Positions 37,583 to 46,919 of a stretch of DNA of 64,000 nt are shown piece after piece (the stretch's first letter is position 1; the number at the start of each line of letters is the position of its first letter). Location: positions 1 through 64,000 of the forward strand of contig PHCI01000012.1 in the NCBI GenBank assembly GCA_002842205.1, given 5' to 3'. This DNA is from Betaproteobacteria bacterium HGW-Betaproteobacteria-3. GTDB lineage: Bacteria; Pseudomonadota; Gammaproteobacteria; Burkholderiales; Burkholderiaceae_C. Both the position numbers and the translations under genes were made by a program. A model generated the notes under the pieces. It had not been told where the DNA came from. It was given only the letters and a program-made list of their open reading frames with translations, and did not search any database.

Positions 37583-38938
37583 TCAGCGGCCCGCCTGCAG
37601 CTTGTCATGCAGCCGCCGCGTGGCGCGCCACACGCCCCACAGCACCAACGGGATCAGGGCCCCGGCGGCCATCTCGGGATGGATCGGCACCCCCGCCGCC
37701 TTGAGTGCCTTGGCCGCGTACAGCGCCAGACTGATCATGTAATACGAGATAGCCGCGATCGACAGGCCTTCCACCGTGGTCTGCAGCCGCAGTTGCAGAT
37801 CCTGCCCGCGGGTGAGTTTTTCCAGCAGTTGCCGGTTCTGTTCTTCGGTGGCGATGTCCACGCGCGTGCGCAGCAGGGCGCTGGTGCGCGTGACGCGCTC
37901 GGACAGTGAGGCCAGGCGTTGCGCCGTGGCGGCCACGGTGGCCATGGCGGGCGACAGGCGCCGCTGCATGAATTCGCCCAGTGTCTGGGTGCCGGGAATG
38001 GCCTTCTCGCGCAGCTCTGCAATGCGCTGGACCACCAGCGTGTGGTAAGCCTGCGTGGCGGAAAAGCGGTAGGCGTGTTCGGCCATGGCGCGCTCGATGC
38101 GCGCCGCCAGCGCCACCAGGGTGTCCAGCAACTGCTGGTCGGACACACTTTTGTGCTCCAGCGCCGCGGTGATGTCGGCCAGGGCCCGCTCGGCCTCGCC
38201 CAGCACCGTGCCGAGCGCCTTGGCCACCGGCAGGCCGCGCAGCGCCATGAGGCGGTAGGTTTCGATCTCCAGCAGCCGCTGCGAGATACGCCCGGCGCGC
38301 GTGTCACGCGTGCCGGGCGGCGCCACCACCAACATGCGCTCGAAGCCGCTGTCGCGCAGCGCAAAGTCGGTCACGGCCCAGGAATGCCCGTTGTTGCCCA
38401 TGACCGACGCCACCAGCGCCTGCCCGCCCAGCCAGTCTTGCGCCTGCGCCAGCGTGGCGTCCACCGTGGTCAGGTCGCCATGGAGCAGGGCCAGCTGGAT
38501 GGCAGCGATGGTGCGGCCCGGGATCGCGCGCAGCCAGGTCGGGTCGATCGCCAGCGAGGCCACAAGGTCGGGGTTACGGGCGCCCAGCAGGGCACCGTCT
38601 GGCAGCGACTGCACAAACGAGTAGCGCGTGAATTCCGAATGCCGCTCCCACTTGACGGTGTTGCCCGCCACCCGCAGTCGCACGAAATTGTTGGCCAATG
38701 CGTCCGGCGCCAGTCCCTGTTGACCGGGCAGGCGGCGCAGGTGCTCCCACTCAGCCTCGCGCGGGATGCCCTCGTTGAGCACCGCCACATACACAATCAG
38801 CGCAGGCAGTCTCACCCGCGCCGACGGCCGGGCGTGCACCTCGTTGTGCAGCACGGCACGCAAGGCATCGTCCACGGGAAGCAGGCTGGCCGCGCCCGGC
38901 TCGCCAGAATTTTCGACAGGGGTGCTCATCGGCGACAT
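37583..38938 (-). CDS. DUF3422 family membrane protein
   Basis: Protein of about 451 residues with a long soluble N-terminal region, a helical (possibly coiled-coil) segment around residues 300-390 and two C-terminal transmembrane helices (AISYYMISLALYAAKAL and AGALIPLVLWGVWRAT). I recognise the DUF3422 family (HNEVHARPSARVRLPALI near the N-terminus). It resembles CorA-like topology at the C-terminus but lacks GMN. The function is unknown. The start is MSPMSTPVE (38938); a second ATG at 38929 is equally possible. Confidence 0.8.
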   Translation of the reverse strand: MSPMSTPVENSGEPGAASLLPVDDALRAVLHNEVHARPSARVRLPALIVYVAVLNEGIPREAEWEHLRRLPGQQGLAPDALANNFVRLRVAGNTVKWERHSEFTRYSFVQSLPDGALLGARNPDLVASLAIDPTWLRAIPGRTIAAIQLALLHGDLTTVDATLAQAQDWLGGQALVASVMGNNGHSWAVTDFALRDSGFERMLVVAPPGTRDTRAGRISQRLLEIETYRLMALRGLPVAKALGTVLGEAERALADITAALEHKSVSDQQLLDTLVALAARIERAMAEHAYRFSATQAYHTLVVQRIAELREKAIPGTQTLGEFMQRRLSPAMATVAATAQRLASLSERVTRTSALLRTRVDIATEEQNRQLLEKLTRGQDLQLRLQTTVEGLSIAAISYYMISLALYAAKALKAAGVPIHPEMAAGALIPLVLWGVWRATRRLHDKLQAGR

Positions 38939-38958
38939 TGTGCCGTCAGTGGCCGCGA

Positions 38959-39879
38959 CTACCGCAAGAACAGCAGGTACAGCAGGCCAAGGATCAGGCC
39001 CAGCTTGAGCACCTTGTAGAGCGGCCGGTTGAACTGCTTGATGCGCCGGGCAAGCTGCTTCATCCAGTGAACGCCGCCATACAGGCGGTTGACCACGCCC
39101 ACGCGGTCGCTGGGCAGGTTCTGGGTGGCCGTGGCACGCCCCAGGACGCCGCCCACCAGGCGGTTGAGCCCGCCCAGCCAGTGCGGGCGCAGCGGACGCT
39201 CGACGTCGCAGAAGAAAATCAGGCGATCCTGGTCCGAGCGGTTTTCGGCCCAGTGCACAAAGGTTTCGTCGAACAGCACGTCTTCGCCATCGCGCCAGGA
39301 ATAGCTTTCGCCGTCCACCACGATGTGGCAGCTGTCGGCATTGGGCGTGACCAGCCCCAGGTGGTAGCGCAGCGAACCGGCGAACGGATCGCGGTGGGGG
39401 TTGAGGTGCGCACCGGCCGGCAGCAGGGTGAACATGGCCGCCTTGACGCCGGGCACTTGGTTGACCAGCGCCACCGTGCGCGGGCACAGCAGTTGCGCGG
39501 ACGGCAGGGGTTCGTCGTACCACTTGAGATAAAACCGCTTCCAGCCCTCCTTGAAGAAGGAGTTGAAGCCCGCGTCGTTGTTCTTGAGTGCGGCCTGAAT
39601 GTGGCCCTGGCTGGACAGCTGCAAGGCTTCGTCGCGGATTTCCTGCCAATGGGTGCGAAACAGCGCCAGTTCGGGCGTGCCGCGCGGGTCCAGGAACGGC
39701 CGGGGCGGCACCGCTGAGAAAAGATACAGCAAGGCGTTGACCGGCGCGAGAATCGACGAATGATTGAACAGCTGTCGCAGGAACGGCAACCGCACCTTGC
39801 CGCGGAAATGCACGTACAGCACGCTCGCCGTGAACACGGCGAGAACGACATATCGGGGTGAAAGCAAAATATCAGGCAT
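38959..39879 (-). CDS. Aspartyl/asparaginyl beta-hydroxylase family protein (LpxO-like)
   Basis: 306-residue dioxygenase with an N-terminal membrane helix and a hydrophobic C-terminal helix (VLKLGLILGLLYLLFLR). The Fe(II)-binding residues lie in LNPHRDPFAGSLRYHLGL and DGEDVLFDETFVHWAEN, with a later Arg for 2-oxoglutarate. The membrane anchors and family point to LpxO-type hydroxylation of lipid A acyl chains rather than protein hydroxylation. This is inferred from the family. It starts at MPDILLSPRY (39879). Confidence 0.8.
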   Translation of the reverse strand: MPDILLSPRYVVLAVFTASVLYVHFRGKVRLPFLRQLFNHSSILAPVNALLYLFSAVPPRPFLDPRGTPELALFRTHWQEIRDEALQLSSQGHIQAALKNNDAGFNSFFKEGWKRFYLKWYDEPLPSAQLLCPRTVALVNQVPGVKAAMFTLLPAGAHLNPHRDPFAGSLRYHLGLVTPNADSCHIVVDGESYSWRDGEDVLFDETFVHWAENRSDQDRLIFFCDVERPLRPHWLGGLNRLVGGVLGRATATQNLPSDRVGVVNRLYGGVHWMKQLARRIKQFNRPLYKVLKLGLILGLLYLLFLR

Positions 39880-40025
39880 GCGTGGTGGCCATCCGAAAAA
39901 CACTGGCGCTGCGGGGTTGCCCGGCCGGAGCGCCCCCGGCCCGAACCGTCAACTGTACACAGAGCACACCCCGCCGTCCAAAAGATGCGGGAGAATGGGC
40001 CCAGTTCAAAGAGGAACCCCTACCC

Positions 40026-40112
40026 ATGCCCCTGCCGTTCACCGCTTTCATGCCGCCGCTGTCGGCCGGTGCGTTGCACCACCCCCACGCCGCCACCAAG
40101 GTTTTCGCATGA
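40026..40112 (+). CDS. Possible 28-residue leader ORF
   Basis: ATG at 40026 preceded by AAGAGGAA at a workable spacing. It encodes MPLPFTAFMPPLSAGALHHP and eight more residues and stops at TGA 40110-40112, overlapping the next gene's ATG as ATGA. The overlap and ribosome site suggest translational coupling. No known family, so it may be only a coupling device. Confidence 0.4.
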   Translation: MPLPFTAFMPPLSAGALHHPHAATKVFA

Positions 40113-40534
40113 AGCTGCCCCGACAACTTCTCTGGTCCATGGGCGGACTCCCCAAGTGGGTGCAGGCCTGGGTGCTCGGCCTGATCATCGTCAATGCGGC
40201 GGCGTTCGCGTTCCTGCATTCCGCGGTGGGCCGTTGGACGGCGGCCGCGGCGCTCGTCGTGTGCGTGTTCAACATCCCCATGATGCTGCGCCAGCAAGGC
40301 CTGACCCGGTTGCTGTCGCTGCCGCATTTTGTGTGGTTTGCGCTGGTGGCTTACCTGGCCACGCAACTGTTTGGCGCCGATCCGCTGCCGGCGGGCAGCG
40401 TGCGCACCTACGCGCTCGTCGTGCTGGTCGTCAACAGCATTTCGCTGGTGTTTGACGTGATCGAGATGGTCCGCTGGCTGCGCGGCGAACGTGAGGTGCT
40501 GGGCCTGCGGCAGCCCAAGGCGCCGCTGGCCTGA
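40109..40534 (+). CDS. Small integral membrane protein, unknown function
   Basis: 141 residues with four hydrophobic segments (WVLGLIIVNAAAFAFLHSAV, TAAAALVVCVFNIPMMLR, FVWFALVAYLATQLF, YALVVLVVNSISLVFDVIEMV) and a basic C-terminal tail. The short leader ORF upstream overlaps its start codon. It ends six bases before the convergent ssb. I do not recognise the family. Confidence 0.65.
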   Translation: MKLPRQLLWSMGGLPKWVQAWVLGLIIVNAAAFAFLHSAVGRWTAAAALVVCVFNIPMMLRQQGLTRLLSLPHFVWFALVAYLATQLFGADPLPAGSVRTYALVVLVVNSISLVFDVIEMVRWLRGEREVLGLRQPKAPLA

Positions 40535-40539
40535 CCGCT

Positions 40540-41019
40540 CTAAAACGGAATGTCGTCGTCCATGTCGTCAAAGCCGCTGGCCGGTTTGGCCGGGGCCTGA
40601 CGCGGCGCCGCGGCCGCCGGTCTGGAGGCGGGCGCCCGGCGCTGGGGCGCGCCGTCATCGTCGCCTCCGGAGGGCTCGCCCATGCCCTCGCGGTTGCCCA
40701 ACATCTGCATCTCGTTGGCGACAATGTCGGTCGCGTATTTTTCCACGCCGTCCTTGTCGGTGTATTTGCGCGTCTTGATGCGCCCTTCCACGTAAACGGG
40801 CCGGCCTTTTTTCAGGTATTGACCGGCAATTTCGGCGAGTTTGCCGAAAAACGTGACACGGTGCCACTCGGTTTCTTCGACCATTTCACCGGTTTTGCTT
40901 TTGTATTTGCTGCTGGTGGCGATCGTGACGTTGGCCACAGCGTCACCGCTGGGCAGGTAACGCACTTCAGGGTCACGCCCCAAGTTGCCGACGAGAATGA
41001 CTTTGTTGACGGAGGCCAT
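40540..41019 (-). CDS. ssb: Single-stranded DNA-binding protein
   Basis: 159-residue SSB. OB-fold sequence [21 protein letters not shown], the [15 protein letters not shown] and [16 protein letters not shown] blocks, a Pro/Ala/Arg-rich linker and the conserved acidic tail DDMDDDIPF, which binds repair and replication partners. The start is ATG 41019. It is divergent from clcA and close to uvrA, a common ssb-uvrA neighbourhood with an MFS gene between. Confidence 0.97.
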   Translation of the reverse strand: MASVNKVILVGNLGRDPEVRYLPSGDAVANVTIATSSKYKSKTGEMVEETEWHRVTFFGKLAEIAGQYLKKGRPVYVEGRIKTRKYTDKDGVEKYATDIVANEMQMLGNREGMGEPSGGDDDGAPQRRAPASRPAAAAPRQAPAKPASGFDDMDDDIPF

Positions 41020-41139
41020 GGTACGCAGGTCCAGTGAAAAGAAGCGGCGCCAGTCCAAATGTCGCGGGGCACCTGTTGCCGCGGGGCACCTATTGTGCCG
41101 CAAACCCGCCGGACAACCGCCCGGTGCCACAATAGCACC

Positions 41140-42558
41140 GTGAGCCGTTCTTCCAAGCACCACGAACCCGATTTCCTGCAGAACATTCAGGCCGAACTGT
41201 CCAACGGACGGCTTTGGCTGGACCGGGGCGTGGTGCTGGCCTACGCCACTGTCGCCGGCTTGCTGGTGGTCGGGTTCACGCTGCTCAGCGAATGGTCGTT
41301 TTCGGTCTTCATGACGGTCATCGCGTTCAACCCCTGGCTGGCGCTGGCCTGGACACCCGCCCTGACGGCCGGCACGGTCTGGGCCACCCGCAGTTTTTTT
41401 GCCGGCGCCTCGGGTTCCGGCATCCCCCAGGTCATGGCAGCACTGGAGCCGGGCCTGCCAGAGTCAGCCCGGCGGCGCTTTGTGTCGTTGCCGCTGACCT
41501 TCGCCAAGATGGGGTTGACGTCGCTGGGCCTGATGGCCGGCCTGTCGATCGGGCGGGAAGGCCCGTCGGTCCAGGTGGCCGCAGGCGTGATGCTGCATTC
41601 CCGACGTTGGCTGCGCAACGATTCGGGCATGAGCCTGCATGCACTATTGGTGGCGGGCGGTGCGGCCGGCATGGCCGCCGCCTTCAATGCCCCGCTGGCG
41701 GGCGTGGTGTTCGCCATTGAAGAACTCTCGCGCACGCTGGAGTCGCGCAACAGCGGCCTGATCATCGCCTCGATCGTGCTGGCCGGTCTGATGGGCGTGT
41801 CGGCGTTCGGCAACATCACCTATTTTGGCGTCATCAAGGTGCCCCCTTTGGGCTGGAACGCCGTGTTGCCGGGCCTGCTGGTGGCCTTGGTGTGTGGCGC
41901 CCTTGGGGGGTTGTTCACGCGCCTCATGGTGGCGTCGCTCACGGGCAGCTCGCCTGACCGTTTCAGCCGCTGGCGCAAACGCTATCCGATCCGCTTTGCA
42001 GCCTGTATCGGGCTGGCCATTGCCGTGATCGGCCTGGCAACGGCCGGCGGCACTTACGGCAGCGGCTCCGATGCCGTGCGCGAGATGCTGGCCGGCGGCA
42101 GCGAGACCTCTCAACTGTTCATGCCGCTCAAGTTTGTGGCCACCTGGCTGACGGCCTGGTCGGGTGCGCCCGGCGGCATCTTTGCGCCATCGCTCTCCAT
42201 CGGCGCGGGTATTGGCCATCAGGTGGCCGTGTGGTCCGGGCCGGAGATCAGCGCGGCCCTGATCGCCATGGGCATGGCGGGTTTTCTGGCCGCGGCAACC
42301 CAGGCGCCGCTGACCGCGTTCATCATCGTCATGGAGATGGTCGACGGCCGGGCCATGGTGTTGAGCCTGATGGCCACGGCCATGGTGGCCAGCCTGGTTT
42401 CGCGGCTGATCACCCGCCCGCTCTATCCCGCGCTGGCCGATTTCATGTTGCGTCAGCTGCCTGCGCCACCGGCCGCACCGCCGCATGACCCGGCGCCTGC
42501 GGCACCCGAAGCCCCCAGCTCGCCGCCAGCCACAGCAGCACCAGACCCCCGCAGCTGA
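41140..42558 (+). CDS. ClC-family chloride channel or Cl-/H+ antiporter
   Basis: 472-residue membrane protein with the ClC selectivity-filter motifs [14 protein letters not shown] (containing the gating glutamate) and GGIFAPSL. The gating Glu is retained, but I could not place the internal proton glutamate, so channel or antiporter is open. The GTG at 41140 ([12 protein letters not shown]) is the likely start; a more upstream ATG overlaps the ssb promoter region. The Pro/Ala-rich C-terminal tail (about 38 residues) is encoded antisense to the end of the neighbouring MFS gene. Confidence 0.85.
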   Translation: MSRSSKHHEPDFLQNIQAELSNGRLWLDRGVVLAYATVAGLLVVGFTLLSEWSFSVFMTVIAFNPWLALAWTPALTAGTVWATRSFFAGASGSGIPQVMAALEPGLPESARRRFVSLPLTFAKMGLTSLGLMAGLSIGREGPSVQVAAGVMLHSRRWLRNDSGMSLHALLVAGGAAGMAAAFNAPLAGVVFAIEELSRTLESRNSGLIIASIVLAGLMGVSAFGNITYFGVIKVPPLGWNAVLPGLLVALVCGALGGLFTRLMVASLTGSSPDRFSRWRKRYPIRFAACIGLAIAVIGLATAGGTYGSGSDAVREMLAGGSETSQLFMPLKFVATWLTAWSGAPGGIFAPSLSIGAGIGHQVAVWSGPEISAALIAMGMAGFLAAATQAPLTAFIIVMEMVDGRAMVLSLMATAMVASLVSRLITRPLYPALADFMLRQLPAPPAAPPHDPAPAAPEAPSSPPATAAPDPRS

Positions 42559-43654
42559 CAAACAGCGCGGGCATGCCCGCCGCCTTCACGATCGTGCCGC
42601 CCAGCGCGCCGCCCGCAAACAGGCCGAACGACTGCAGCATGTTGTAAACGCCCAGCGCCGCCCCCCGTGAATGCGCGGGCACCAGGCGCGACACCATGCT
42701 GGGTAGGCAAGCCTCCAGGATGTTGAAGCCGCAGAAAAAGGCAAACAGCAATAACGCCAGCGCTGCAATCGATGGCGCGCCGGTGGCCCACAAAAACCCC
42801 ACCTGCACCGCGCCCGTCACGCCAATCGCCCCGAGGAACACGGCCCGCAGATAGCCGCGTTTTTCCAGCCGGAACAGGGTGCCCCACATCACGAAGAACG
42901 AGGCAAACACCGCCGGCAGGTACACCCACCAGTGGTGGCTCTTGTCCAGCCCGGCCTGCACCAGCAGCCCCGGCACGGCCACCCACATGGCCAGCTGCAC
43001 GGCGTTGAGCACAAACACGCCCAGATCGAGCCGCAGCAGCTGGCGATCCTTGAGCACATCGGTGAACCGCGCCTGGGCCGGCGCCTTGCGCAAAGCCCCT
43101 TCGGGCGGCACACCCCAGATCATCACGCCCACACCTGCCAGCGCCAGGACGCCGGTGATGGCAAACAGGCCACGCAGGCCCAGCCAGGCGGCCAGCGGCG
43201 GCGCAATCACCAGTGACAGCGCAAACATCAGTGCGATGCTCGCGCCGATCACGGCCATGGCTTTGGTGCGCACCGCATCGCGGGTCTGGTCGGCCAGCAA
43301 GGCCGAGGTGGCGGCCGAAATGGCACCGGCACCCTGCAGCGAACGGCCGATGATCAGCCACAACAAACTGTCGGCCATCGCCGCCGTCAGGCTGCCCAAT
43401 GCAAACAGCAGCAGTCCGAACACGATCACGCGCTTGCGCCCGAGCCGGTCCGACGCCATGCCGAACGGAATCTGCAGCAGGCCCTGCGTGAGCCCGTAAA
43501 TGCCCAAGCCCAGCCCGACCAGGGCGGCATCGTCGCCGCCCGGGTACTTACGGGCTTCCAGCGCAAACACCGGCAGCACCAGGAACAGGCCCAGCATGCG
43601 CAGTGCGTAAATGGACGTGAGCGACAGCGTGGTGTGTCGCTCCTGTGGCGTCAT
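42443..43654 (-). CDS. MFS transporter (YajR-like)
   Basis: 403-residue major facilitator with twelve hydrophobic segments. The motif A region is FGMASDRLGRKRVIVFG, and ERHTTLSLTSIYALRMLGLFLVLPV at the N-terminus resembles the YajR group of drug or solute exporters found near uvrA and ssb in betaproteobacteria. No C-terminal YAM domain is present. The last 116 bases overlap the convergent clcA gene. The substrate is unknown. Confidence 0.85.
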   Translation of the reverse strand: MTPQERHTTLSLTSIYALRMLGLFLVLPVFALEARKYPGGDDAALVGLGLGIYGLTQGLLQIPFGMASDRLGRKRVIVFGLLLFALGSLTAAMADSLLWLIIGRSLQGAGAISAATSALLADQTRDAVRTKAMAVIGASIALMFALSLVIAPPLAAWLGLRGLFAITGVLALAGVGVMIWGVPPEGALRKAPAQARFTDVLKDRQLLRLDLGVFVLNAVQLAMWVAVPGLLVQAGLDKSHHWWVYLPAVFASFFVMWGTLFRLEKRGYLRAVFLGAIGVTGAVQVGFLWATGAPSIAALALLLFAFFCGFNILEACLPSMVSRLVPAHSRGAALGVYNMLQSFGLFAGGALGGTIVKAAGMPALFVSCGGLVLLWLAASWGLRVPQAPGHAAVRPVAQAADAT

Positions 43655-43907
43655 GGCCGAGGATTCCGGCGCCAGGGAGGGCGTCGCCAGGTTTGTAACA
43701 GGTGTATCAGGCAAGGTGCGTTCGCAAGCCCGTCGGCAGCGACGGGCAATGCCCCGATTGTCCCTGAACTGAAAACCCGGGGACAGAAAGACCGTTCCTT
43801 GTCTATCATGCAAGGTTTACCTCGGCACGCACCTCTTGAACTCCTCCACTGACGGCAAATACCTCGGCACGGCCGCACGGCAAACCGGTGGCGCCCTGGG
43901 CGCCACC

Positions 43908-46847
43908 ATGATCAGTGTGCGCGGCGCCCGCACGCACAACCTGAAGAACATCGACCTGGACATCCCGCGCAACCGGCTGGTCGTGATCACCGGCCTGTCG
44001 GGTTCGGGCAAGTCCAGCCTGGCGTTTGACACCCTGTACGCCGAGGGGCAGCGCCGCTATGTGGAGAGCCTTTCGGCCTACGCGCGGCAGTTCCTGCAAC
44101 TCATGGACAAGCCCGACGTGGACATGATCGAGGGTCTGTCACCGGCCATCAGCATCGAGCAAAAGGCCACCTCGCACAATCCGCGCTCCACGGTGGGCAC
44201 CGTCACCGAGATCCACGACTACCTGCGCCTGCTGTACGCCCGTGCCGGCACACCCTACTGCCCCGACCACGGCCTGGCATTGCAGGCGCAGAGCGTGAGT
44301 CAGATGGTGGACGCCGTGCTCGCACTGCCGCCCGACACGCGGCTGATGGTCCTGGCGCCGGTGGCACGCGACCGCAAGGGCGAGTTCCACGACGTGTTTG
44401 CCGACATGCAGGCCCAGGGCTATGTGCGCTTTCGCGTGGACGGGGCGGCCTACGAATACGACGACCTGCCCCAGCTCAAGAAGACCGAGAAGCACAACAT
44501 CGATGTGGTGGTGGACCGGCTCAAGACCCGCGCCCACGCCGCGGTGGCCGAACCGGCCGCCCACGCCGTGGCCGGTGGCGCAGACCGCATGGAATTCGAC
44601 CACACCCGCCAGCGTCTGGCCGAAAGCTTCGAGGCCGCGCTGCGCCTGGCCGACGGCCGCGCCATCGCACTGGAAATCGACAGCGGCACCGAGCATGCCT
44701 TCAACGCGCGTTTTGGCTGCCCGGTCTGCAGCTATTCGCTCAGTGAACTGGAGCCGCGGCTGTTCTCCTTCAACTCACCCGTGGGCGCCTGCCCGACCTG
44801 CGACGGTCTGGGCTCGCAGGATTTTTTTGACCCGGCGCGCGTGGTCGCCTTCCCGTCGCTGAGCCTGGCCAGCGGCGCCATCAAGGGCTGGGACCGGCGC
44901 AACGGCTACTACTTTGCCTTGCTGGAAAGCCTGGCCAGACACTACAAGTTCGACATTGAGCAGCCCTTTGAAGACCTGCCACCCCACGTCCAGCACGCGG
45001 TGCTGCAGGGGTCGGGCGAAGAAGAAATCAAGTTCAGCTACGTGATGGATTCAGGCGCTTCATCGGGACGGCGTGTGACCAAGCGGCACCCGTTCGAGGG
45101 TGTGATTCCCAACATGCAGCGGCGCTACCGCGAAACCGATTCGGTGCTGGTGCGCGAAGACCTCGCGCGTTACCGCAGCACGCAGCCGTGCACCGACTGC
45201 GGCGGCACCCGGCTGCGGCGCGAGGCGCGGCATGTGAAGATTGGAGAAGGCGGCCAGGCCCGCGCGATTTTCGAGATCAGCCACGCCACGCTGCGCGACA
45301 GCCTGGCGTACTTTCAAACCTTGAAGATGCACGGCGCCAAGGGCGAGATCGCCGACAAGGTGGTGCGCGAGATCGGCCTGCGCCTGAAGTTCCTCAACGA
45401 CGTGGGCCTGAACTACCTGAGCCTGGACCGCAGCGCCGAAACCCTGTCGGGCGGCGAATCACAGCGCATCCGGCTGGCCTCGCAGATCGGCTCGGGCCTG
45501 ACCGGCGTGATGTACGTGCTGGACGAGCCCAGCATTGGCCTGCATCAGCGCGACAACGACCGCCTGATCGGCACGCTGCAGCACCTGCGCGACATCGGCA
45601 ACAGCGTGCTGGTGGTCGAACACGACGAAGACATGATCCGCGCGGCCGACCATGTGATCGACATGGGGGTCGGCGCCGGTGTGCACGGTGGCCGGGTGAT
45701 CGCGCAGGGCACGTTCGAGGAAATCCGGGCCAGCGCCGAATCCCTGACGGGCCAGTACCTGGCGCGCACGCTGCAGATTGCGGTGCCCGCGCAGCGCCAC
45801 ACCCTGGCCGGCCAGATGGACCCGCAGGTGCTGCGCATCGTGGGCGCCAGTGGCAACAACCTGCAAAACGTCAGCGTGGACATTCCCGTGGGGCTGCTGA
45901 CCTGCGTGACCGGCGTGTCGGGCTCGGGCAAATCGACGTTGGTCAACGACACGCTGTACGCGGCCGTGGCGCGGCAGATCTACCGGGCCCATGACGAGCC
46001 CGCGCCGCACGCCGAAATCCTGGGCATCGAGCACTTTGACAAGGTCATCAACGTCGACCAGTCACCCATCGGCCGCACGCCGCGCAGCAACCCGGCCACC
46101 TACACCGGCTTGTTCACACCCATCCGCGAACTCATGGCCGAGGTGCCCATGGCCCGCGAGCGCGGCTACGGCCCGGGGCGCTTCAGCTTCAACGTCAGTG
46201 CTGCCTCGGGTGGCGGCCGCTGCGAGGCCTGCCAGGGCGACGGCATGGTCAAGGTCGAGATGCACTTTCTGCCCGACGTGTACGTGCCCTGCGACGTGTG
46301 CAAGGGTCTGCGCTACAACCGCGAGACGCTGGAAGTGCTCTACAAGGGTAAAAACATCGCGCAGATCCTGGACCTCACGGTGGAGGCCGCGCACGATTTC
46401 ATGAAGGCGGTACCCGCGATCGCGCGCAAGCTGCAGACGCTGCTGGACGTGGGGCTGAGCTACATCAAGCTCGGCCAGGCGGCCACCACGCTGTCGGGCG
46501 GCGAGGCGCAGCGCGTCAAGCTGGCGCTGGAGCTGTCCAAGCGCGACACCGGGCGCACGCTCTACATCCTGGACGAACCCACCACCGGCCTGCACTTTGC
46601 CGACATCGCCCTGCTGCTCACGGTGCTGCACCAGCTGCGCGACGCGGGCAACACCATCGTGATCATCGAGCACAACCTCGACGTCATCAAAACCGCCGAC
46701 TGGCTGATCGACATGGGCCCCGAAGGCGGCGCGGGCGGCGGACAGGTGGTGGGCGTGGGCACGCCCGAAGACCTGGCCCGCAACCCCCGCAGCTTCACCG
46801 GCCAATACCTGCAAAAGTACCTGACCCACCCGCTGGCGCACGATTGA
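43908..46847 (+). CDS. uvrA: Excinuclease ABC subunit A
   Basis: DNA damage-recognition ATPase of nucleotide excision repair. Two ABC modules are present: Walker [11 protein letters not shown] at about 30 and [10 protein letters not shown] at about 670, signature [12 protein letters not shown] and [12 protein letters not shown], Walker [11 protein letters not shown] and [10 protein letters not shown]. The zinc-finger cysteine pairs (CPVC...CPTC and CEAC...CDVC) are intact. I start at ATG 43908 ([12 protein letters not shown]), which matches the E. coli N-terminus; an in-frame TTG at 43836 would add 24 residues. No LexA-type box is evident upstream. Confidence 0.97.
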   Translation: MISVRGARTHNLKNIDLDIPRNRLVVITGLSGSGKSSLAFDTLYAEGQRRYVESLSAYARQFLQLMDKPDVDMIEGLSPAISIEQKATSHNPRSTVGTVTEIHDYLRLLYARAGTPYCPDHGLALQAQSVSQMVDAVLALPPDTRLMVLAPVARDRKGEFHDVFADMQAQGYVRFRVDGAAYEYDDLPQLKKTEKHNIDVVVDRLKTRAHAAVAEPAAHAVAGGADRMEFDHTRQRLAESFEAALRLADGRAIALEIDSGTEHAFNARFGCPVCSYSLSELEPRLFSFNSPVGACPTCDGLGSQDFFDPARVVAFPSLSLASGAIKGWDRRNGYYFALLESLARHYKFDIEQPFEDLPPHVQHAVLQGSGEEEIKFSYVMDSGASSGRRVTKRHPFEGVIPNMQRRYRETDSVLVREDLARYRSTQPCTDCGGTRLRREARHVKIGEGGQARAIFEISHATLRDSLAYFQTLKMHGAKGEIADKVVREIGLRLKFLNDVGLNYLSLDRSAETLSGGESQRIRLASQIGSGLTGVMYVLDEPSIGLHQRDNDRLIGTLQHLRDIGNSVLVVEHDEDMIRAADHVIDMGVGAGVHGGRVIAQGTFEEIRASAESLTGQYLARTLQIAVPAQRHTLAGQMDPQVLRIVGASGNNLQNVSVDIPVGLLTCVTGVSGSGKSTLVNDTLYAAVARQIYRAHDEPAPHAEILGIEHFDKVINVDQSPIGRTPRSNPATYTGLFTPIRELMAEVPMARERGYGPGRFSFNVSAASGGGRCEACQGDGMVKVEMHFLPDVYVPCDVCKGLRYNRETLEVLYKGKNIAQILDLTVEAAHDFMKAVPAIARKLQTLLDVGLSYIKLGQAATTLSGGEAQRVKLALELSKRDTGRTLYILDEPTTGLHFADIALLLTVLHQLRDAGNTIVIIEHNLDVIKTADWLIDMGPEGGAGGGQVVGVGTPEDLARNPRSFTGQYLQKYLTHPLAHD

Positions 46848-46854
46848 GTTGATT

Positions 46855-46908
46855 CATTTTTTGTAGCAAACTGTTGAGATTCGACGGGGGCTAAGGCCAA
46901 AAAATATC
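46855..46908 (+). repeat. Dispersed intergenic repeat, copy E
   Basis: Between uvrA and the CoA-transferase gene, both rightward. It has AGCAAACTGT and GACGGGGGCTAAGG, and ends at the transferase's Shine-Dalgarno (CAGGAG), so it forms nearly all of that 5' leader. This is the only copy lying between genes that run in the same direction as the copy's own orientation. Confidence 0.75.
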
Positions 46909-46919
46909 AGGAGAAACGC

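Noticed and set aside
43745-43835. Possible LexA box upstream of uvrA (CTGA...ACAG near 43768)
   Set aside because: The spacing is two bases too long and the first half-site is CTGA rather than CTGT, so it does not fit the CTGT-N8-ACAG pattern.
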